Assembly: GCF_029637485.1 (NCBI RefSeq)
Contig: NZ_CP069128.1
Location: 1,892,001 to 1,956,000, forward strand
DNA length: 64,000 bases
Origin: Sphingomonas sp. LHG3406-1
GTDB lineage: Bacteria; Pseudomonadota; Alphaproteobacteria; Sphingomonadales; Sphingomonadaceae
Direction of reading: 5' to 3'
The notes under the pieces are model-generated. The model was not told the DNA's origin, searched no databases, and worked only from the letters and a program-made list of their open reading frames with translations. This document shows, one piece after another, positions 1 to 9,417 of the stretch. Within the stretch, counting starts at the first letter, position 1; each line of letters starts with the position of its first letter. The position numbers were made by a program, and so were the translations under genes.

Positions 1-1269
1 GAAGAAGGAGGAAGCCCCGCGGGCGACCGTCTTGCGCAGGACCACGGCCGCGCCGAGCGCGCCGAGGATGCCGGCGAGATAGAGGCCGAACATCACCAGC
101 CCCTGCAGGTGCACGAACGGCGCTACCGGCCGGTTGGGGATGAAGGCAGCGATGATCAGGGTGTAGACGGGAAGGCGGGCCGAACAGGTCATCAGCGGCG
201 CGACCAGGATGGTGGTCAGCCGGTCCTTCTCATTGTCGATGGTGCGCGTCGCCATGATGCCGGGGACGGCGCAGGCGAAGCTCGACAGCAAGGGAATGAA
301 GGCGCGGCCGGACAGGCCGGCGAACCCCATCAGCCGGTCCATCAGAAAGGCCGCCCGGACCATGTAGCCGGTGCCCTCGAGGAGGAGGATGAACAGGAAC
401 AGGATCAGGATCTGTGGCAGGAAGACGACCACCGCGCCGACGCCGCCGATCACGCCGTCGACGATCAGCGAGCGGACCGCGCCTTCGGGGAGGATGTCGG
501 TGACGGCCGTGCCAAGCGCCGCCATCCCGCCTTCGATCCAGCCGATCGGAGTTTCGGACCAGGCGAAGACCGCCTGGAACATGGCGAACATGACCAGGGC
601 GAGGATGACGATCCCCGCGACCGGATGGAGGAGGATGCGATCGAGCCGGTGGGTCCAGCGCCGGACCGGCGTCTCGCTCACCACCGTCGCGGCGGCGATC
701 CGGCGCGCTTCGCGGGCGACGTCGGCGGGGATGGCGACAGGGGCGACGCTCTGGCCGATGACGCCTTCCAGCGCCTCGCGCACGGCTTCAAGACCACGGC
801 GGCGGACCGCGACCGTCTCGACCACCGGCACGCCAAGTGCCTTCGACAGCGCATCGGCCGACAGGGTCAGGCCGTCGCGCGTCGCCATGTCGATCATGTT
901 CAGCGCCAGCACCATTGGCAGGCCAAGGCTTCGGAGTTCGAGCGCGAAGCGGAGGTGATTGTCGAGGTTGGAGGCGTCGACCACCACCAGCAGGGCATCG
1001 GGCTTCCGCTCCCCGGCCTGGGCGCCGGTCAGAACATCGCGGGTGACCGCCTCGTCGGGGCTCGACGGAACAAGGCCGTAGGTGCCGGGAAGGTCGACCA
1101 GCTCGACTGGGCGACTATCGGCCAGCACGGTGCGGCCGCTCTTCCGCTCGACGGTGACGCCGGGATAGTTGCCGACCTTCTGGCGGGCGCCGGTGAGGGC
1201 GTTGAACAGCGCGCTCTTGCCGGCATTGGGGTTGCCGACGACGGCGACCAGGGGCGCGGGCAGGGTCAT
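1..1269 (-). CDS. feoB: Ferrous iron transport protein B, 3' end cut by window edge
   Basis: Inner-membrane Fe(II) transporter with an N-terminal GTPase. The first 423 codons are present; the rest runs off the left edge. Seen: G1 GNPNAGKS near residue 12, DLPG followed by TYG (G3) near 62, NMID (the FeoB form of the G4 motif) near 125, then from about residue 215 long hydrophobic segments typical of the FeoB membrane core, including the CAVPGIMATR stretch. The ATG at 1269 gives MTLPAPLVAVVGNPNAGKS, which matches the normal FeoB N-terminus. It lies 19 bases after the feoA stop, so the two form an operon. Very secure. Confidence 0.97.
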   Translation of the reverse strand, partial: MTLPAPLVAVVGNPNAGKSALFNALTGARQKVGNYPGVTVERKSGRTVLADSRPVELVDLPGTYGLVPSSPDEAVTRDVLTGAQAGERKPDALLVVVDASNLDNHLRFALELRSLGLPMVLALNMIDMATRDGLTLSADALSKALGVPVVETVAVRRRGLEAVREALEGVIGQSVAPVAIPADVAREARRIAAATVVSETPVRRWTHRLDRILLHPVAGIVILALVMFAMFQAVFAWSETPIGWIEGGMAALGTAVTDILPEGAVRSLIVDGVIGGVGAVVVFLPQILILFLFILLLEGTGYMVRAAFLMDRLMGFAGLSGRAFIPLLSSFACAVPGIMATRTIDNEKDRLTTILVAPLMTCSARLPVYTLIIAAFIPNRPVAPFVHLQGLVMFGLYLAGILGALGAAVVLRKTVARGASSFF

Positions 1270-1288
1270 GTCTCGAACAGGTCGCGAA

Positions 1289-1561
1289 TCAGTCGGCGGG
1301 GATGACGCGGATCGCCCGGGCATGCGCGCGGCGGATGGCGACGGTCATCCGGCCCACCTTCACCGCCAGCGGATCGCGCCCGAACGGGCCGTTGTGCAGC
1401 GGCTCGACCGTGACATCCGAGTCGAAACCGAAGTGCCGCAGCCGGGCGGCCTCATGATCGCCGAGCAAGGCCCAGTCGATCTCGGCGATTCGGCCGCGCC
1501 GCCCGAGGGCGAGCTGGTCGAGAGCGAGGGCGAAGTCGGCCGGGATAGGCTGGACGGTCAT
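1289..1561 (-). CDS. feoA: FeoA-type SH3-like iron transport accessory protein
   Basis: Small cytoplasmic partner of FeoB (90 aa). The sequence has the FeoA pattern: L-x-L-G-x-x-G-x-I near residue 17, a short linker, then RLRHFGF and a beta-rich end (DPLAVKVGRMTVAIRR). The gene sits directly upstream of feoB on the same strand, the common feoAB order. No good Shine-Dalgarno is visible before the ATG at 1561; the bases just upstream form a Fur-like palindrome, so iron-controlled transcription is likely. Confidence 0.93.
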   Translation of the reverse strand: MTVQPIPADFALALDQLALGRRGRIAEIDWALLGDHEAARLRHFGFDSDVTVEPLHNGPFGRDPLAVKVGRMTVAIRRAHARAIRVIPAD

Positions 1562-1565
1562 TGCT

Positions 1566-1584
1566 GCAACTGATTATCAATAAC
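1566..1584 (-). promoter_or_regulatory. Fur-box-like operator upstream of feoA
   Basis: On the minus strand the bases read GTTATTGATAATCAGTTGC. The central TGATAATCA equals the core of the classical 19-bp Fur box and about 14 of 19 positions agree overall. It ends 4 bases before the feoA start codon, where a repressor would block transcription or initiation. The role is inferred from position and sequence. Confidence 0.5.
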
Positions 1585-1618
1585 AGGAGCGCCGGTCCAT
1601 AGGGACTAGTGCGTAAAG

Positions 1619-2272
1619 CTAGCGCGGCGGGTAGCGCAGCCGGCCGAGGAAGCGGGTCAGGCTCGGCCGCTCGCGTCCCGTCAGGCCCGCCTTCCACTTC
1701 TCGAATCGCATGACTTCCTCGATACGGCGGCCAAGAAAGGCATCTGTCTCGGCGGCTCCTTCGCTGTCGTCCTGCAGCCAGGCGAGCAGCGTCGATCCAT
1801 AGACGGCGGAGAGGATCGCGCGCTTGGTGTAGTGATTATAGTCGGTCGCCGAGTCGCCGGCCATGCGCCACATGACGTCCGCGCTGCGCCACGATAGGCG
1901 CGCGGCGGTGGCAGCATTCTGCGGCATGGCGAGGATGGCAAGCGCACGGCGGATCGCTTCCTTCGCCGGCTCCTGTATCCGCAGTCGTTCCCACACCAGC
2001 GCCCGGATGCGCTCGCGGATCTTCATCGCTGCCAAGACTTCCGGCGGGAGACGCTTGGCAAGCGCGGCATCGACGCCCTCGCCATAGAGGTCGATCAGGC
2101 CAGCGGCATCGGTCGGCGCCGCAAGCGCGGCGACGGCGGGGTCGATCCCCTCGGACAGCGCGGCCGCCTCCACCGCCGCGGCCGTCCAGCCGTCGAAGGC
2201 GGCATTCTCGCCGATGGCGAGGGCGAGCTCGAGCCGGGCTGCGGCGACGGGCGAGTCTTCTTGTCCGGTCAT
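1619..2272 (-). CDS. COQ9 family protein (ubiquinone biosynthesis accessory)
   Basis: 217 aa, helical. The C-terminal part contains the COQ9 signature SADVMWRMAGD followed by DYNHYTKRAILSAVYGSTLL (roughly residues 135-165). COQ9 binds lipids and assists the hydroxylation steps of ubiquinone synthesis in mitochondria; bacterial members are assumed to do the same. The ATG at 2272 overlaps the stop of the upstream DMT transporter by 4 bases (ATGA), so the two are translationally coupled. A UbiH-type hydroxylase is found at 7.5 kb. In some genomes the family is annotated only as a hypothetical protein. Confidence 0.85.
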   Translation of the reverse strand: MTGQEDSPVAAARLELALAIGENAAFDGWTAAAVEAAALSEGIDPAVAALAAPTDAAGLIDLYGEGVDAALAKRLPPEVLAAMKIRERIRALVWERLRIQEPAKEAIRRALAILAMPQNAATAARLSWRSADVMWRMAGDSATDYNHYTKRAILSAVYGSTLLAWLQDDSEGAAETDAFLGRRIEEVMRFEKWKAGLTGRERPSLTRFLGRLRYPPR

Positions 2273-3156
2273 GCTGGCACCGACTTGGGGCCGGACGCGC
2301 CCCCATGCAAGCGGACCAGGACGAGGGCAGTCCCGATGGCGAAGGCGCCGGCGAAGTCGAGTGACGTCATGACTTCGCCATAGACGATCCAGCCGATGGC
2401 TGCCGATACGGCCGGCTGGGTAAGGAGGGCGAGCCCCACGACCAGCGGCGGGACTTGCCCGAGCGCATAGACGAGGCACCCCTGGCCGACGACCTGGCTG
2501 CCGAGCGCGAGGAGCAGCAGGGCGCTCCATTGCTGCGGCCAGATGGTCTCTCCGGTCACGGCCGCGAACGGCAGCAGCATGGCGGCGCCGAACAGGCTGA
2601 CGAGGATCAGCACGGGCATCGGCTGCAGCGTGCCGCGCACCCGCTCCACCGCGATCAGATAGCCGGCGTAGAGGAGCCCGGCAGCGAGCGCGAGCAGGTC
2701 GCCGTGAAGGTAGCGGGCGCTCAGTTCGGCGCTTCCCGCCATGAGCAGCGCGGAGCCAAGCGCGGCGAGCAGCAGGGCGGCGGACTGAAGCAGGCTCGGC
2801 AGCCTGCGCGCCAGCCACAGGCCGTAGGCGGCGAAGGCGAAGCTCGCGACATTGCCGAACAATGTGGCATTGCCGAGCTTGGTGAGGTGGATGCCCGCAT
2901 GCCAGGCGGCAAGGTCGGCGGCGAAGAAGAAGGCGGCGATCGCGATCACGCCGGCCGAAGCCTTGCCCGGCCAGTGCGCCGGTTGACCCATCGCCTTCCC
3001 GAGCAGGAGGAGGAAGGGAAGCGCAAGCGCCAGCCGCCAGAAGCCGGCCGCGCTCGGGCCGACGTCGCTCAGCCGGACCATCCACGGCCCGAAGGCGAGA
3101 GCGACATTGCCGAGCATGAGCGCGGCGAAGGCGCGGGGCGGGATCCTGTTCGTCAT
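2269..3156 (-). CDS. EamA/DMT-superfamily transporter
   Basis: 295-aa inner-membrane protein of the drug/metabolite transporter superfamily with about ten hydrophobic helices in two EamA repeats (FGPWMVRLSDVGPSAAGFWR in the first, PPLVVGLALLTQPAVSAAIG near the end). The substrate cannot be told from sequence. Its start codon lies inside one arm of a REP-like repeat (3152-3178), so the first residues may be recent additions. It is coupled to the downstream COQ9 gene by a 4-base overlap. Confidence 0.85.
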   Translation of the reverse strand: MTNRIPPRAFAALMLGNVALAFGPWMVRLSDVGPSAAGFWRLALALPFLLLLGKAMGQPAHWPGKASAGVIAIAAFFFAADLAAWHAGIHLTKLGNATLFGNVASFAFAAYGLWLARRLPSLLQSAALLLAALGSALLMAGSAELSARYLHGDLLALAAGLLYAGYLIAVERVRGTLQPMPVLILVSLFGAAMLLPFAAVTGETIWPQQWSALLLLALGSQVVGQGCLVYALGQVPPLVVGLALLTQPAVSAAIGWIVYGEVMTSLDFAGAFAIGTALVLVRLHGGASGPKSVPA

Positions 3157-3237
3157 GCCGGGCTTGTTTCAGCACCCCTCTTCTTGTTGAAGGCCGCGCC
3201 TGTGGCCAAATGGATCCTGAAACAAGTTCAGGATGAC
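3152..3237. repeat. Pair of inverted REP-like elements between divergent genes
   Basis: Two related sequences in opposite orientation fill the spacer. One arm at 3152-3178 reads GTCATGCCGGGCTTGTTTCA. The other at 3212-3237 contains CCTGAA-ACAAG-TTCAGG, a perfect 6-bp stem with a 5-base loop. From memory, similar GTCATCCTGAACTTG-type elements are dispersed in sphingomonad genomes. The DMT-transporter start codon lies within one arm, and a possible early start of the Old Yellow Enzyme lies within the other. Confidence 0.6.
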
Positions 3238-3247
3238 CAAAAACACC

Positions 3248-4339
3248 ATGCCTACTCTGTTCGACCCCATCCGCATCGGCAGCCTCGATTGCCCCAACCG
3301 AATCCTCATGGCCCCGCTGACCCGCGGCCGGGCGACCCGTGACGGCGTTCCGACCGAGATCATGGGCACCTATTATGTCCAGCGCGCCGAAGCGGGCCTG
3401 ATCATCTCCGAAGGTGTCGGCATCAGCCGCGAAGGGCTTGGATGGCCGAGCGCTCCGGGGCTGTGGACCGACGCGCAGGTCGAGGGATGGAAGCCGGTGG
3501 TCGAGGCCGTGCATCGCGCCGGCGGGAGGATCGTCGCCCAGCTGTGGCACATGGGGCGACTGGTTCATCCCGACTATCTCGGCGGCGGTGCGCCCCTCTC
3601 GGCCAGTGCCACGACCGCGCCCTTCAAGGCGCATACCTATGACGGCAAGAAGGTCTACGAGGAGGCGCGCGCCGCGACCCTCGACGACATCGCTCGTACC
3701 GTCGGCGATTATGCGACCGCGGCACGCAACGCGATCCGCGCCGGCTTCGACGGAGTCCAGCTGCACGGCGCGAATGGCTATCTGATCGACCAGTTCCTGC
3801 GCGACGGGACCAACCTTCGCGACGACGATTATGGCGGGCCGGTCGCCAATCGCGTTCGCCTGCTTCGCGAGGTCGTCGCGGCCATGATCGCCGAGGTGGG
3901 AGCCGACCGCACCCACGTCCGGCTTAGCCCGAATGGTGCGGTGCAGGGCTGCGACGACAGCGATGCCCAGGCGCTGTTCACGGCGGCGGGGGCGGTGTGC
4001 GGCGAACTCGGCATCGCAAGCCTCGAGCTGCGCGAGCCGGGCAGCCAGTCGAGCTTCCTCGCCACCGAGGTGCCGCCGGTCAGCCCCGCCATCCGCAAGG
4101 TGTTCGGGGGCACGCTCATCCTCAACAGCGACTATGGCCTGGACAGCGGCAACCAGCGGCTGGCGGAGGGCGTCGCCGATGCGATCAGCTTTGGCCGTCC
4201 GTTCATCGGTAATCCCGACCTGGTCGCTCGGGTTCGCAAGGGCCTGCCACTTGCCGACTATGATCCGAAGAAGGCCTACACGCCGGGTCCCGAGGGCTAC
4301 ACGGATTATCCCGCCGCCACGGAACAGGCCGCAGCCTGA
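3248..4339 (+). CDS. nemA: Alkene reductase, Old Yellow Enzyme family
   Basis: 363-aa FMN-dependent TIM-barrel reductase acting on activated C=C bonds (N-ethylmaleimide reductase / xenobiotic reductase type). Seen: NRILMAPLTRGRA at the N-terminus, AQLWHMGR in the middle, the substrate-binding HGANGYL followed by IDQFL with the His-x-x-Asn pair, and FGRPFIGNPDL near the C-terminus. I prefer the ATG at 3248 (MPTLFDPIRIG), which matches the family; an in-frame ATG at 3233 lies inside a repeat element. Transcribed divergently from the DMT transporter. Confidence 0.92.
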   Translation: MPTLFDPIRIGSLDCPNRILMAPLTRGRATRDGVPTEIMGTYYVQRAEAGLIISEGVGISREGLGWPSAPGLWTDAQVEGWKPVVEAVHRAGGRIVAQLWHMGRLVHPDYLGGGAPLSASATTAPFKAHTYDGKKVYEEARAATLDDIARTVGDYATAARNAIRAGFDGVQLHGANGYLIDQFLRDGTNLRDDDYGGPVANRVRLLREVVAAMIAEVGADRTHVRLSPNGAVQGCDDSDAQALFTAAGAVCGELGIASLELREPGSQSSFLATEVPPVSPAIRKVFGGTLILNSDYGLDSGNQRLAEGVADAISFGRPFIGNPDLVARVRKGLPLADYDPKKAYTPGPEGYTDYPAATEQAAA

Positions 4340-4369
4340 GCCGCTTGGGACGGCATGGAGACAGATACG

Positions 4370-4981
4370 ATGAAGTTGAACTGGAAGGCGACCGGCACCA
4401 TCGCGGCCAGTGCCCTTGTCGGCCTCGGCATTGCCTATGTCCTGCGCGAGAAGGCCGCGCCGCGGCCCAACTGGCGAGTGCTGGTGAGTGACGGCGACCT
4501 CCAGATCAGGTCCTATCCGGCCGTGCGCGTCGCCGAGACGATCATCGCCGGACCGCGCAAGGAAGCACTCAACAACGGCTACCGCCTGCTGTCCTCCTAC
4601 GTGCTGGGCGAGGACCTGCCGATGACGGTGCCGGTCCTGCAGGACGCGGGCAATCCGATGGCCAGCGACCCGCCCCTGTTCGACGACGAGGTCGAGGGAG
4701 CGTGGCGGGTGCGCTTCATCCTGCCGGACGATGCCACCGACCTCGACCCGCCGCCCGAGGGCATCACGCTCGTCGAGATCCCGGCGCGACGGATGGGCGC
4801 TGCCACCTTCCACGGCACGGCGCATGACGACCGGCTGCAGGCGGCGGCGGACCGGCTGCGCGGCTGGCTGTCGCGGCATGGCGAGGAATGCCTTGCCAGC
4901 GAGCCCGAATATGCCTTCTTCAACTCGCCGATGATCCCGCCGCCGCTCCGGCGCAATGAGGTGCTGCTGGCGCTTAAGTAA
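4370..4981 (+). CDS. SOUL-family haem-binding protein
   Basis: 203 aa. One hydrophobic helix at residues 6-24 (signal anchor) is followed by a SOUL domain: DLQIRSYPAVRVAET, then a central TVPVL, FILPDD and a C-terminal ARRMGAATFHG and EYAFFNSPMIPPPLRRNEVL. SOUL proteins bind haem or other hydrophobic ligands; the bacterial role is unclear. The start at 4370 has a Shine-Dalgarno GGAGA at 4357-4361; an in-frame ATG at 4355 lacks one. It follows the Old Yellow Enzyme by 30 bases and is probably co-transcribed. Confidence 0.85.
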   Translation: MKLNWKATGTIAASALVGLGIAYVLREKAAPRPNWRVLVSDGDLQIRSYPAVRVAETIIAGPRKEALNNGYRLLSSYVLGEDLPMTVPVLQDAGNPMASDPPLFDDEVEGAWRVRFILPDDATDLDPPPEGITLVEIPARRMGAATFHGTAHDDRLQAAADRLRGWLSRHGEECLASEPEYAFFNSPMIPPPLRRNEVLLALK

Positions 4982-5096
4982 TCGAAGTCCCCGCCCTCGC
5001 GGGGAGGTACCCAAGGGGGCAGAGGCGCCTTAGGTGGTCTGCAAGGCCCCGTCGCTCCCTTCGCGAGCCGCCCCCCTGATGGGCGGGGCGACGAAG
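4982..5096. terminator. GC-rich hairpins between convergent genes
   Basis: The spacer between the SOUL gene and ftsK, which converge here, has two short stem-loops: CCCCGC-CCTC-GCGGGG near 4989-5004 and CCGCCC...GGGCGG near 5071-5088. No T-run follows either, so these are weak terminator candidates or a decayed intergenic repeat. No gene is seen. Confidence 0.3.
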
Positions 5097-7430
5097 TCAG
5101 AGCGGATGCCCGTCCGTATCCATCAGCACCTCGCGCCTGCCCACATGGTCCGGCTGCCCGACCTTGCCATCCTTTTCCATCCGCTCGATCAGCCGCGCCG
5201 CGCTGTTGTAGCCGACGCGTAGCTGCCGCTGGAGGTAGGAGGTGGAGGCCTTCTGGCTCTCGGCGACGATCTGGATCGCCTTGCGGTAGAGCGCGCTTTC
5301 GGGATCGCCGTCGTCGTCCGGCGCACCGTCGAGGGCGAAGCCGCCATCCTCCGGCTCCTCGGTGACCGCGCTGATATAGTCGGGCGTGCCCTGCCGGCGC
5401 CAATGGTCGGCGACCAGCCGCACTTCCTCGTCGCTGACGAACGGACCGTGGACGCGCAATATCTGCTTGCCGCCGGGCATGTAGAGCATGTCGCCCTTGC
5501 CCAGCAGCTGCTCCGCGCCCTGCTCGCCGAGGATGGTGCGGCTGTCGATCTTGCTGGTGACCTGGAAGCTGATGCGGGTCGGCAGATTGGCCTTGATGAC
5601 GCCGGTGATGACGTCGACGCTCGGCCGCTGCGTCGCCATGATCAGGTGGATCCCGGCCGCGCGCGCCTTCTGCGCCAGCCGCTGGATGAGGAATTCGACC
5701 TCCTTGCCGGCGGTCATCATCAGGTCGGCGAGCTCATCGACCACCACCACGATCTGCGGCAGCACCTCATAGTCCAGCTCCTCCGTCTCGTAGACGGGTT
5801 GGCCGCTGTCGGCGTCATAGCCGACCTGGACCTTGCGGCCGAGCTTGGTGCCCCGAGCCTTGGCCTCGAGCACCTTGTCGTTGAAGCTCTTGAGCGCGCG
5901 GACGCCGAGGCTCGCCATCATGCGATAGCGCTCCTCCATCTGCTCGACCGCCCATTTCAGCGCGCGGATCGCCTTGGGCGGCTCGGTCACCACCGGGGCG
6001 AGCAGATGCGGGATGCCATCGTAGATGCTGAGTTCGAGCATCTTGGGATCGATCATGATCATCCGGCACTGGTCGGGGCCCATGCGATAGAGCAGCGACA
6101 GGATCATGCAGTTGAGGCCGACCGACTTGCCCGAGCCGGTGGTGCCGGCGACGAGCAGGTGCGGCATGGGCGCGAGGTCGGCGATGACCGGATCGCCGGC
6201 GATGTTCTTGCCGAGGATCAGCGGCAGGCTCATCCCCTGGTCGGCGAAGGCCTGGCTTCCGATCAGTTCGCGCAGCGCGACGCTCTCGCGCTTCGGATTG
6301 GGCAGCTCGATGCCGATGACGCTGCGTCCGGGAATGGTTGCCACGCGCGCGCTGAGCGCCGACATGTTGCGGGCAATGTCGTCGGCCAGCTGGATGACCC
6401 GGCTCGCCTTGATGCCGCTGGCTGGTTCCAGCTCGTACATGGTGACGACCGGGCCAGGGCGGACCTCGACGATGTCGCCGCGGACGTGGAAGTCCTCCAG
6501 CACGCTCTCGAGCAGGCGGGCGTTGCGTTCCAGCCCCGCGCGGTCGACCTGATTGCGCCCGGATTCGGGCGGCGGGGTGAGCAGGTCGATCGGCGGCAAG
6601 GCGTAGCTGTCGCCGAGCGCGAGGCTCTGCTGCTGCGCGGCTGCGGCCTTGCGACCGATCTTCTTCGCCTCGGCAGGAACGATGCCGGCACTCGGCTCGC
6701 GCACCTCGACATTGGGTCGCGACTTGGGCGGTGCGGCGACGCGCGGTTCGGCGGCTTCGGCGGCGGTACGGCGCGGGGCCGGAAGACGCTCGCCGGTGCG
6801 GCGGAAGCGGTCGGCGACATAGGCCTTCTCCTCGTCGCGCAGCGCCAGCGAAAGGAGGGCCAACAGCAGCCCGCCGATGCCCAGCAACAGGATCAGCGCG
6901 ATCCGGCTAGGTCCGGCGATGGCAGGCTCGGGAATGAGGCCGAGGAGCGTGTTCCATCCCGCGGCGCCACCCAGTCCGAGGACGCCGCCCCAGCCGGCCG
7001 GGAGCCCCGAAACGGACGAGTTGACCAGCAGGCCAAGTGCCATGCCAACGAGGACAGCGCCGCCGGCGGCGACCAGCAGGGCTCGCCCGAACCGACCCGA
7101 CGGACGTCCGCCGAGCAGCCTGACGCCCGCCATGGCGACGACCGGCAACAGCAGGATACCGCTCAGTCCGAACAACAGAAGCAGCAGGTCGCTGGCATAG
7201 GCGCCGGGCAAGCCAAGCCAATTGGCAGCGGGTCCACCGGCCGCCGTGCTCCAGCTCGGATCGGTCCGCTCATGGGTGAGCAGGGCAACGGTCATCGCGA
7301 CCGCGGCGCCGAGCAGGGCGACGCCGGCCAAGCGGATCGCGAAGGCGCGCACGGCATCGCCGAGCCGGTCCCTCCAGTCGGGCTCGAGGTCGCGCCGGTC
7401 CGCGCGGGTGCGTGCTGCTGCCGTGGCCAT
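5097..7430 (-). CDS. ftsK: DNA translocase FtsK
   Basis: 777-aa septal DNA pump that clears the chromosome terminus before division. Four or five N-terminal membrane helices (about 30-195) are followed by a short linker, the alpha-beta motor with Walker A GTTGSGKS near residue 430 and Walker [13 protein letters not shown] near 565, and the winged-helix gamma domain ([20 protein letters not shown]) that reads polar DNA motifs. The linker is short, as in SpoIIIE/FtsK50-type proteins. Start at ATG 7430. Divergent from the UbiH-type gene, 105 bases away. Confidence 0.97.
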   Translation of the reverse strand: MATAAARTRADRRDLEPDWRDRLGDAVRAFAIRLAGVALLGAAVAMTVALLTHERTDPSWSTAAGGPAANWLGLPGAYASDLLLLLFGLSGILLLPVVAMAGVRLLGGRPSGRFGRALLVAAGGAVLVGMALGLLVNSSVSGLPAGWGGVLGLGGAAGWNTLLGLIPEPAIAGPSRIALILLLGIGGLLLALLSLALRDEEKAYVADRFRRTGERLPAPRRTAAEAAEPRVAAPPKSRPNVEVREPSAGIVPAEAKKIGRKAAAAQQQSLALGDSYALPPIDLLTPPPESGRNQVDRAGLERNARLLESVLEDFHVRGDIVEVRPGPVVTMYELEPASGIKASRVIQLADDIARNMSALSARVATIPGRSVIGIELPNPKRESVALRELIGSQAFADQGMSLPLILGKNIAGDPVIADLAPMPHLLVAGTTGSGKSVGLNCMILSLLYRMGPDQCRMIMIDPKMLELSIYDGIPHLLAPVVTEPPKAIRALKWAVEQMEERYRMMASLGVRALKSFNDKVLEAKARGTKLGRKVQVGYDADSGQPVYETEELDYEVLPQIVVVVDELADLMMTAGKEVEFLIQRLAQKARAAGIHLIMATQRPSVDVITGVIKANLPTRISFQVTSKIDSRTILGEQGAEQLLGKGDMLYMPGGKQILRVHGPFVSDEEVRLVADHWRRQGTPDYISAVTEEPEDGGFALDGAPDDDGDPESALYRKAIQIVAESQKASTSYLQRQLRVGYNSAARLIERMEKDGKVGQPDHVGRREVLMDTDGHPL

Positions 7431-7535
7431 TGTCCTATCCCCGCCCTCGCTTCGGCATGTTCACCTATTGTGCCTGCCCATAGAGTCCATGGTCAAGGAT
7501 GACGCCATGCGTCGAAGCGCCTACATGCGACTCTC

Positions 7536-8771
7536 ATGACACAGGCGCATCGATCCTCAGCGGACGTCATCATCCTTGGCGGGGGGCTGGTCGGCCTGTC
7601 CCTCGCCGCCGCACTCGACGGCGCGGGGCTCGCGGTCACCATCGTCGACCCGGCCGATCCGGAGAGTTGGAAGGCGGCGACGTTCGATGGGCGGACGACG
7701 GCCGTCTCCTCGTCCAGCATGCGAATGCTGGAGACCACCGGCGTGCTCGAGCATCTCGCCGCGCCGGGCTGCCCCATCCACGCCATCCGCGTCGCCGACG
7801 GTCTGCAGCCAGGGGGACTGACCTTCGAGCCCGGCCGCGATGGCGAGCCCCTCGGCGTCATGCACGAGAACCGGCACCTCCGCGCCGCCCTCCTGGCGCG
7901 CGCTGAAGCAGGCGCGAACATCGACCTGCGCTGGACGTCGCAGGTGGCGAAAGTCGTGCGAGACGATTTTGCCGGCACGGTGCAGCTAACGGGCGGCGAG
8001 GAGATTCGCGCGCCCCTGATCGTCGCCGCCGAGGGCAGACGCTCGCCGAGCCGCGAGGCTGCAGGAATCCGCATGGCGCGCTGGTCCTACCTGCACACCG
8101 CCATCGTCTCGACCCTCGCCCACGATCAGCCGCACGAGCATATCGCCTACGAGATCTTCTATCCGTCGGGGCCATTCGCGCTTCTGCCGATGAACGACCT
8201 TGAGGATGGCACCCACCGGTCGGCGATCGTCTGGTCGATCAGCGACGACAGGGCGGCCGGACTGCTGGCGCTGGGCGACGCCGCCTTTGCCGCCGAGGCG
8301 CAGGCGGCGATGGGCGGGTTCCTCGGCCACATCCGGCTACTCACCCCGCGCTCCTCCTACCCGCTCGGCTTCCACCATGCGGTCCGGATCACCGACCGGC
8401 GACTCGCGCTGGCGGGCGACGCGGCCCATGCCATCCACCCGATCGCCGGCCAGGGCGTGAACCTCGGCTTCCGCGATGCGGCCGCGCTGGCGGAAGTGCT
8501 GGTCGACGGCGCTCGGCTCGGACTGGATCTCGGCGACCGGCAATTGCTCGACCGCTACCAGCGCTGGCGGGCGCTCGACGCCTTCAGCGTGGCGCTTGCG
8601 ACCGACGGACTGACGCGCCTCTACGGGGTGCCCGGCAAGGCGGCGTCGGCAGTACGGCGGTTCGGCATGGGCATCGTCGACCGACTGGGCCCGCTGAAGG
8701 AAAAGCTCAACGCCGCGGCGCGGGGGAACAGCGGTGACCTGCCGCGGCTGCTGCTGGGTGAGGCGCTCTAG
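7536..8771 (+). CDS. UbiH/UbiF/COQ6-type FAD-dependent monooxygenase
   Basis: 411 aa. N-terminal Rossmann motif GGGLVGLSLAAALDGAG near residue 15 and the conserved flavin-binding LALAGDAAHAIHPIAGQG near 295 define the aromatic-ring hydroxylase family of ubiquinone biosynthesis. It adds a hydroxyl group to the quinone ring; which carbon cannot be assigned, because alphaproteobacterial members (UbiH, UbiF, UbiL, UbiM) differ in regiospecificity. Function agrees with the nearby COQ9. It ends 4 bases from the stop of the convergent Lon-N-domain gene. Confidence 0.9.
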   Translation: MTQAHRSSADVIILGGGLVGLSLAAALDGAGLAVTIVDPADPESWKAATFDGRTTAVSSSSMRMLETTGVLEHLAAPGCPIHAIRVADGLQPGGLTFEPGRDGEPLGVMHENRHLRAALLARAEAGANIDLRWTSQVAKVVRDDFAGTVQLTGGEEIRAPLIVAAEGRRSPSREAAGIRMARWSYLHTAIVSTLAHDQPHEHIAYEIFYPSGPFALLPMNDLEDGTHRSAIVWSISDDRAAGLLALGDAAFAAEAQAAMGGFLGHIRLLTPRSSYPLGFHHAVRITDRRLALAGDAAHAIHPIAGQGVNLGFRDAAALAEVLVDGARLGLDLGDRQLLDRYQRWRALDAFSVALATDGLTRLYGVPGKAASAVRRFGMGIVDRLGPLKEKLNAAARGNSGDLPRLLLGEAL

Positions 8772-8775
8772 GCGC

Positions 8776-9417
8776 CTATTGCATCCGGGGGCTGAGGTCC
8801 CCGCCGCCCTGCGCCATGCGCAGGAATTGCATCAGCTGCACCAGTAGCTCGGCGCGGGAGGGAAGCGCCTCTTCCTCCAGCAGGGCCTGCTTGGCCCCCG
8901 GATCGAAGGGTGCGACCTGGGCGATGGCGTTGACCAGCATCTCGTCGTCGAGCCGTTCCACCGCGTCCCAGTCGACGGTCAGCCCCATGGCGTCACCGAG
9001 CAGCCGCGCCTCCTGCTCGACCGCGGCGCGGAGCACCGAGGCGAGCGCGTCGGAATCGCTGTCGGCATCGTCACCCGGAATGACGTCCGCCTGGCGATAG
9101 GGGGTGCCGACATCGGCTTCGGCGATCAGCCGGAACCGGGTCGTGCCCTGGAGCACGATATTGTAGCGGCCGTCGCCCAGTTCCTCGAGGCCGACGATCT
9201 CGCCGATGCAGCCGATGCGGTAGAGCTCCGGCTGGCCAAGCCCGTCGTCGGGTGCCGCCTTGGGCTGGATCATGCCGATCAGCCCGCCGCCGGCGACGGC
9301 ATCCTCGATCATCTGCCGATAGCGCGGCTCGAAGATGTGGAGCGGCAGGTGGCTGCGCGGAAAGAGGATCGCTCCGCCGAGGGGGAAGAGGGGCAGGCGA
9401 AGCGGGGCGCTGCTCAC
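8776..9417 (-). CDS. Lon substrate-binding (LAN/PUA-like) domain protein
   Basis: 213 aa, a stand-alone version of the N-terminal domain of Lon protease without ATPase or protease. Seen: LPLFPLGGAILFPRSHLPLHIFEPRYRQM at the start and an acidic, helical second half. The start is taken as GTG 9417, which overlaps the cnoX stop by 4 bases (GTGA) and begins right at the conserved domain; longer upstream frames would extend into cnoX. Its biological role is unknown, but the pairing with the thioredoxin-like chaperone suggests protein quality control. Confidence 0.85.
   Translation of the reverse strand: MSSAPLRLPLFPLGGAILFPRSHLPLHIFEPRYRQMIEDAVAGGGLIGMIQPKAAPDDGLGQPELYRIGCIGEIVGLEELGDGRYNIVLQGTTRFRLIAEADVGTPYRQADVIPGDDADSDSDALASVLRAAVEQEARLLGDAMGLTVDWDAVERLDDEMLVNAIAQVAPFDPGAKQALLEEEALPSRAELLVQLMQFLRMAQGGGDLSPRMQ

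Noticed and set aside
109..1305. Long plus-strand open frame opposite feoB
   Set aside because: The product is low-complexity and rich in Gln, Asp and Gly; the minus strand encodes a clear FeoB. Many similar antisense frames in this GC-rich window were dismissed for the same reason.
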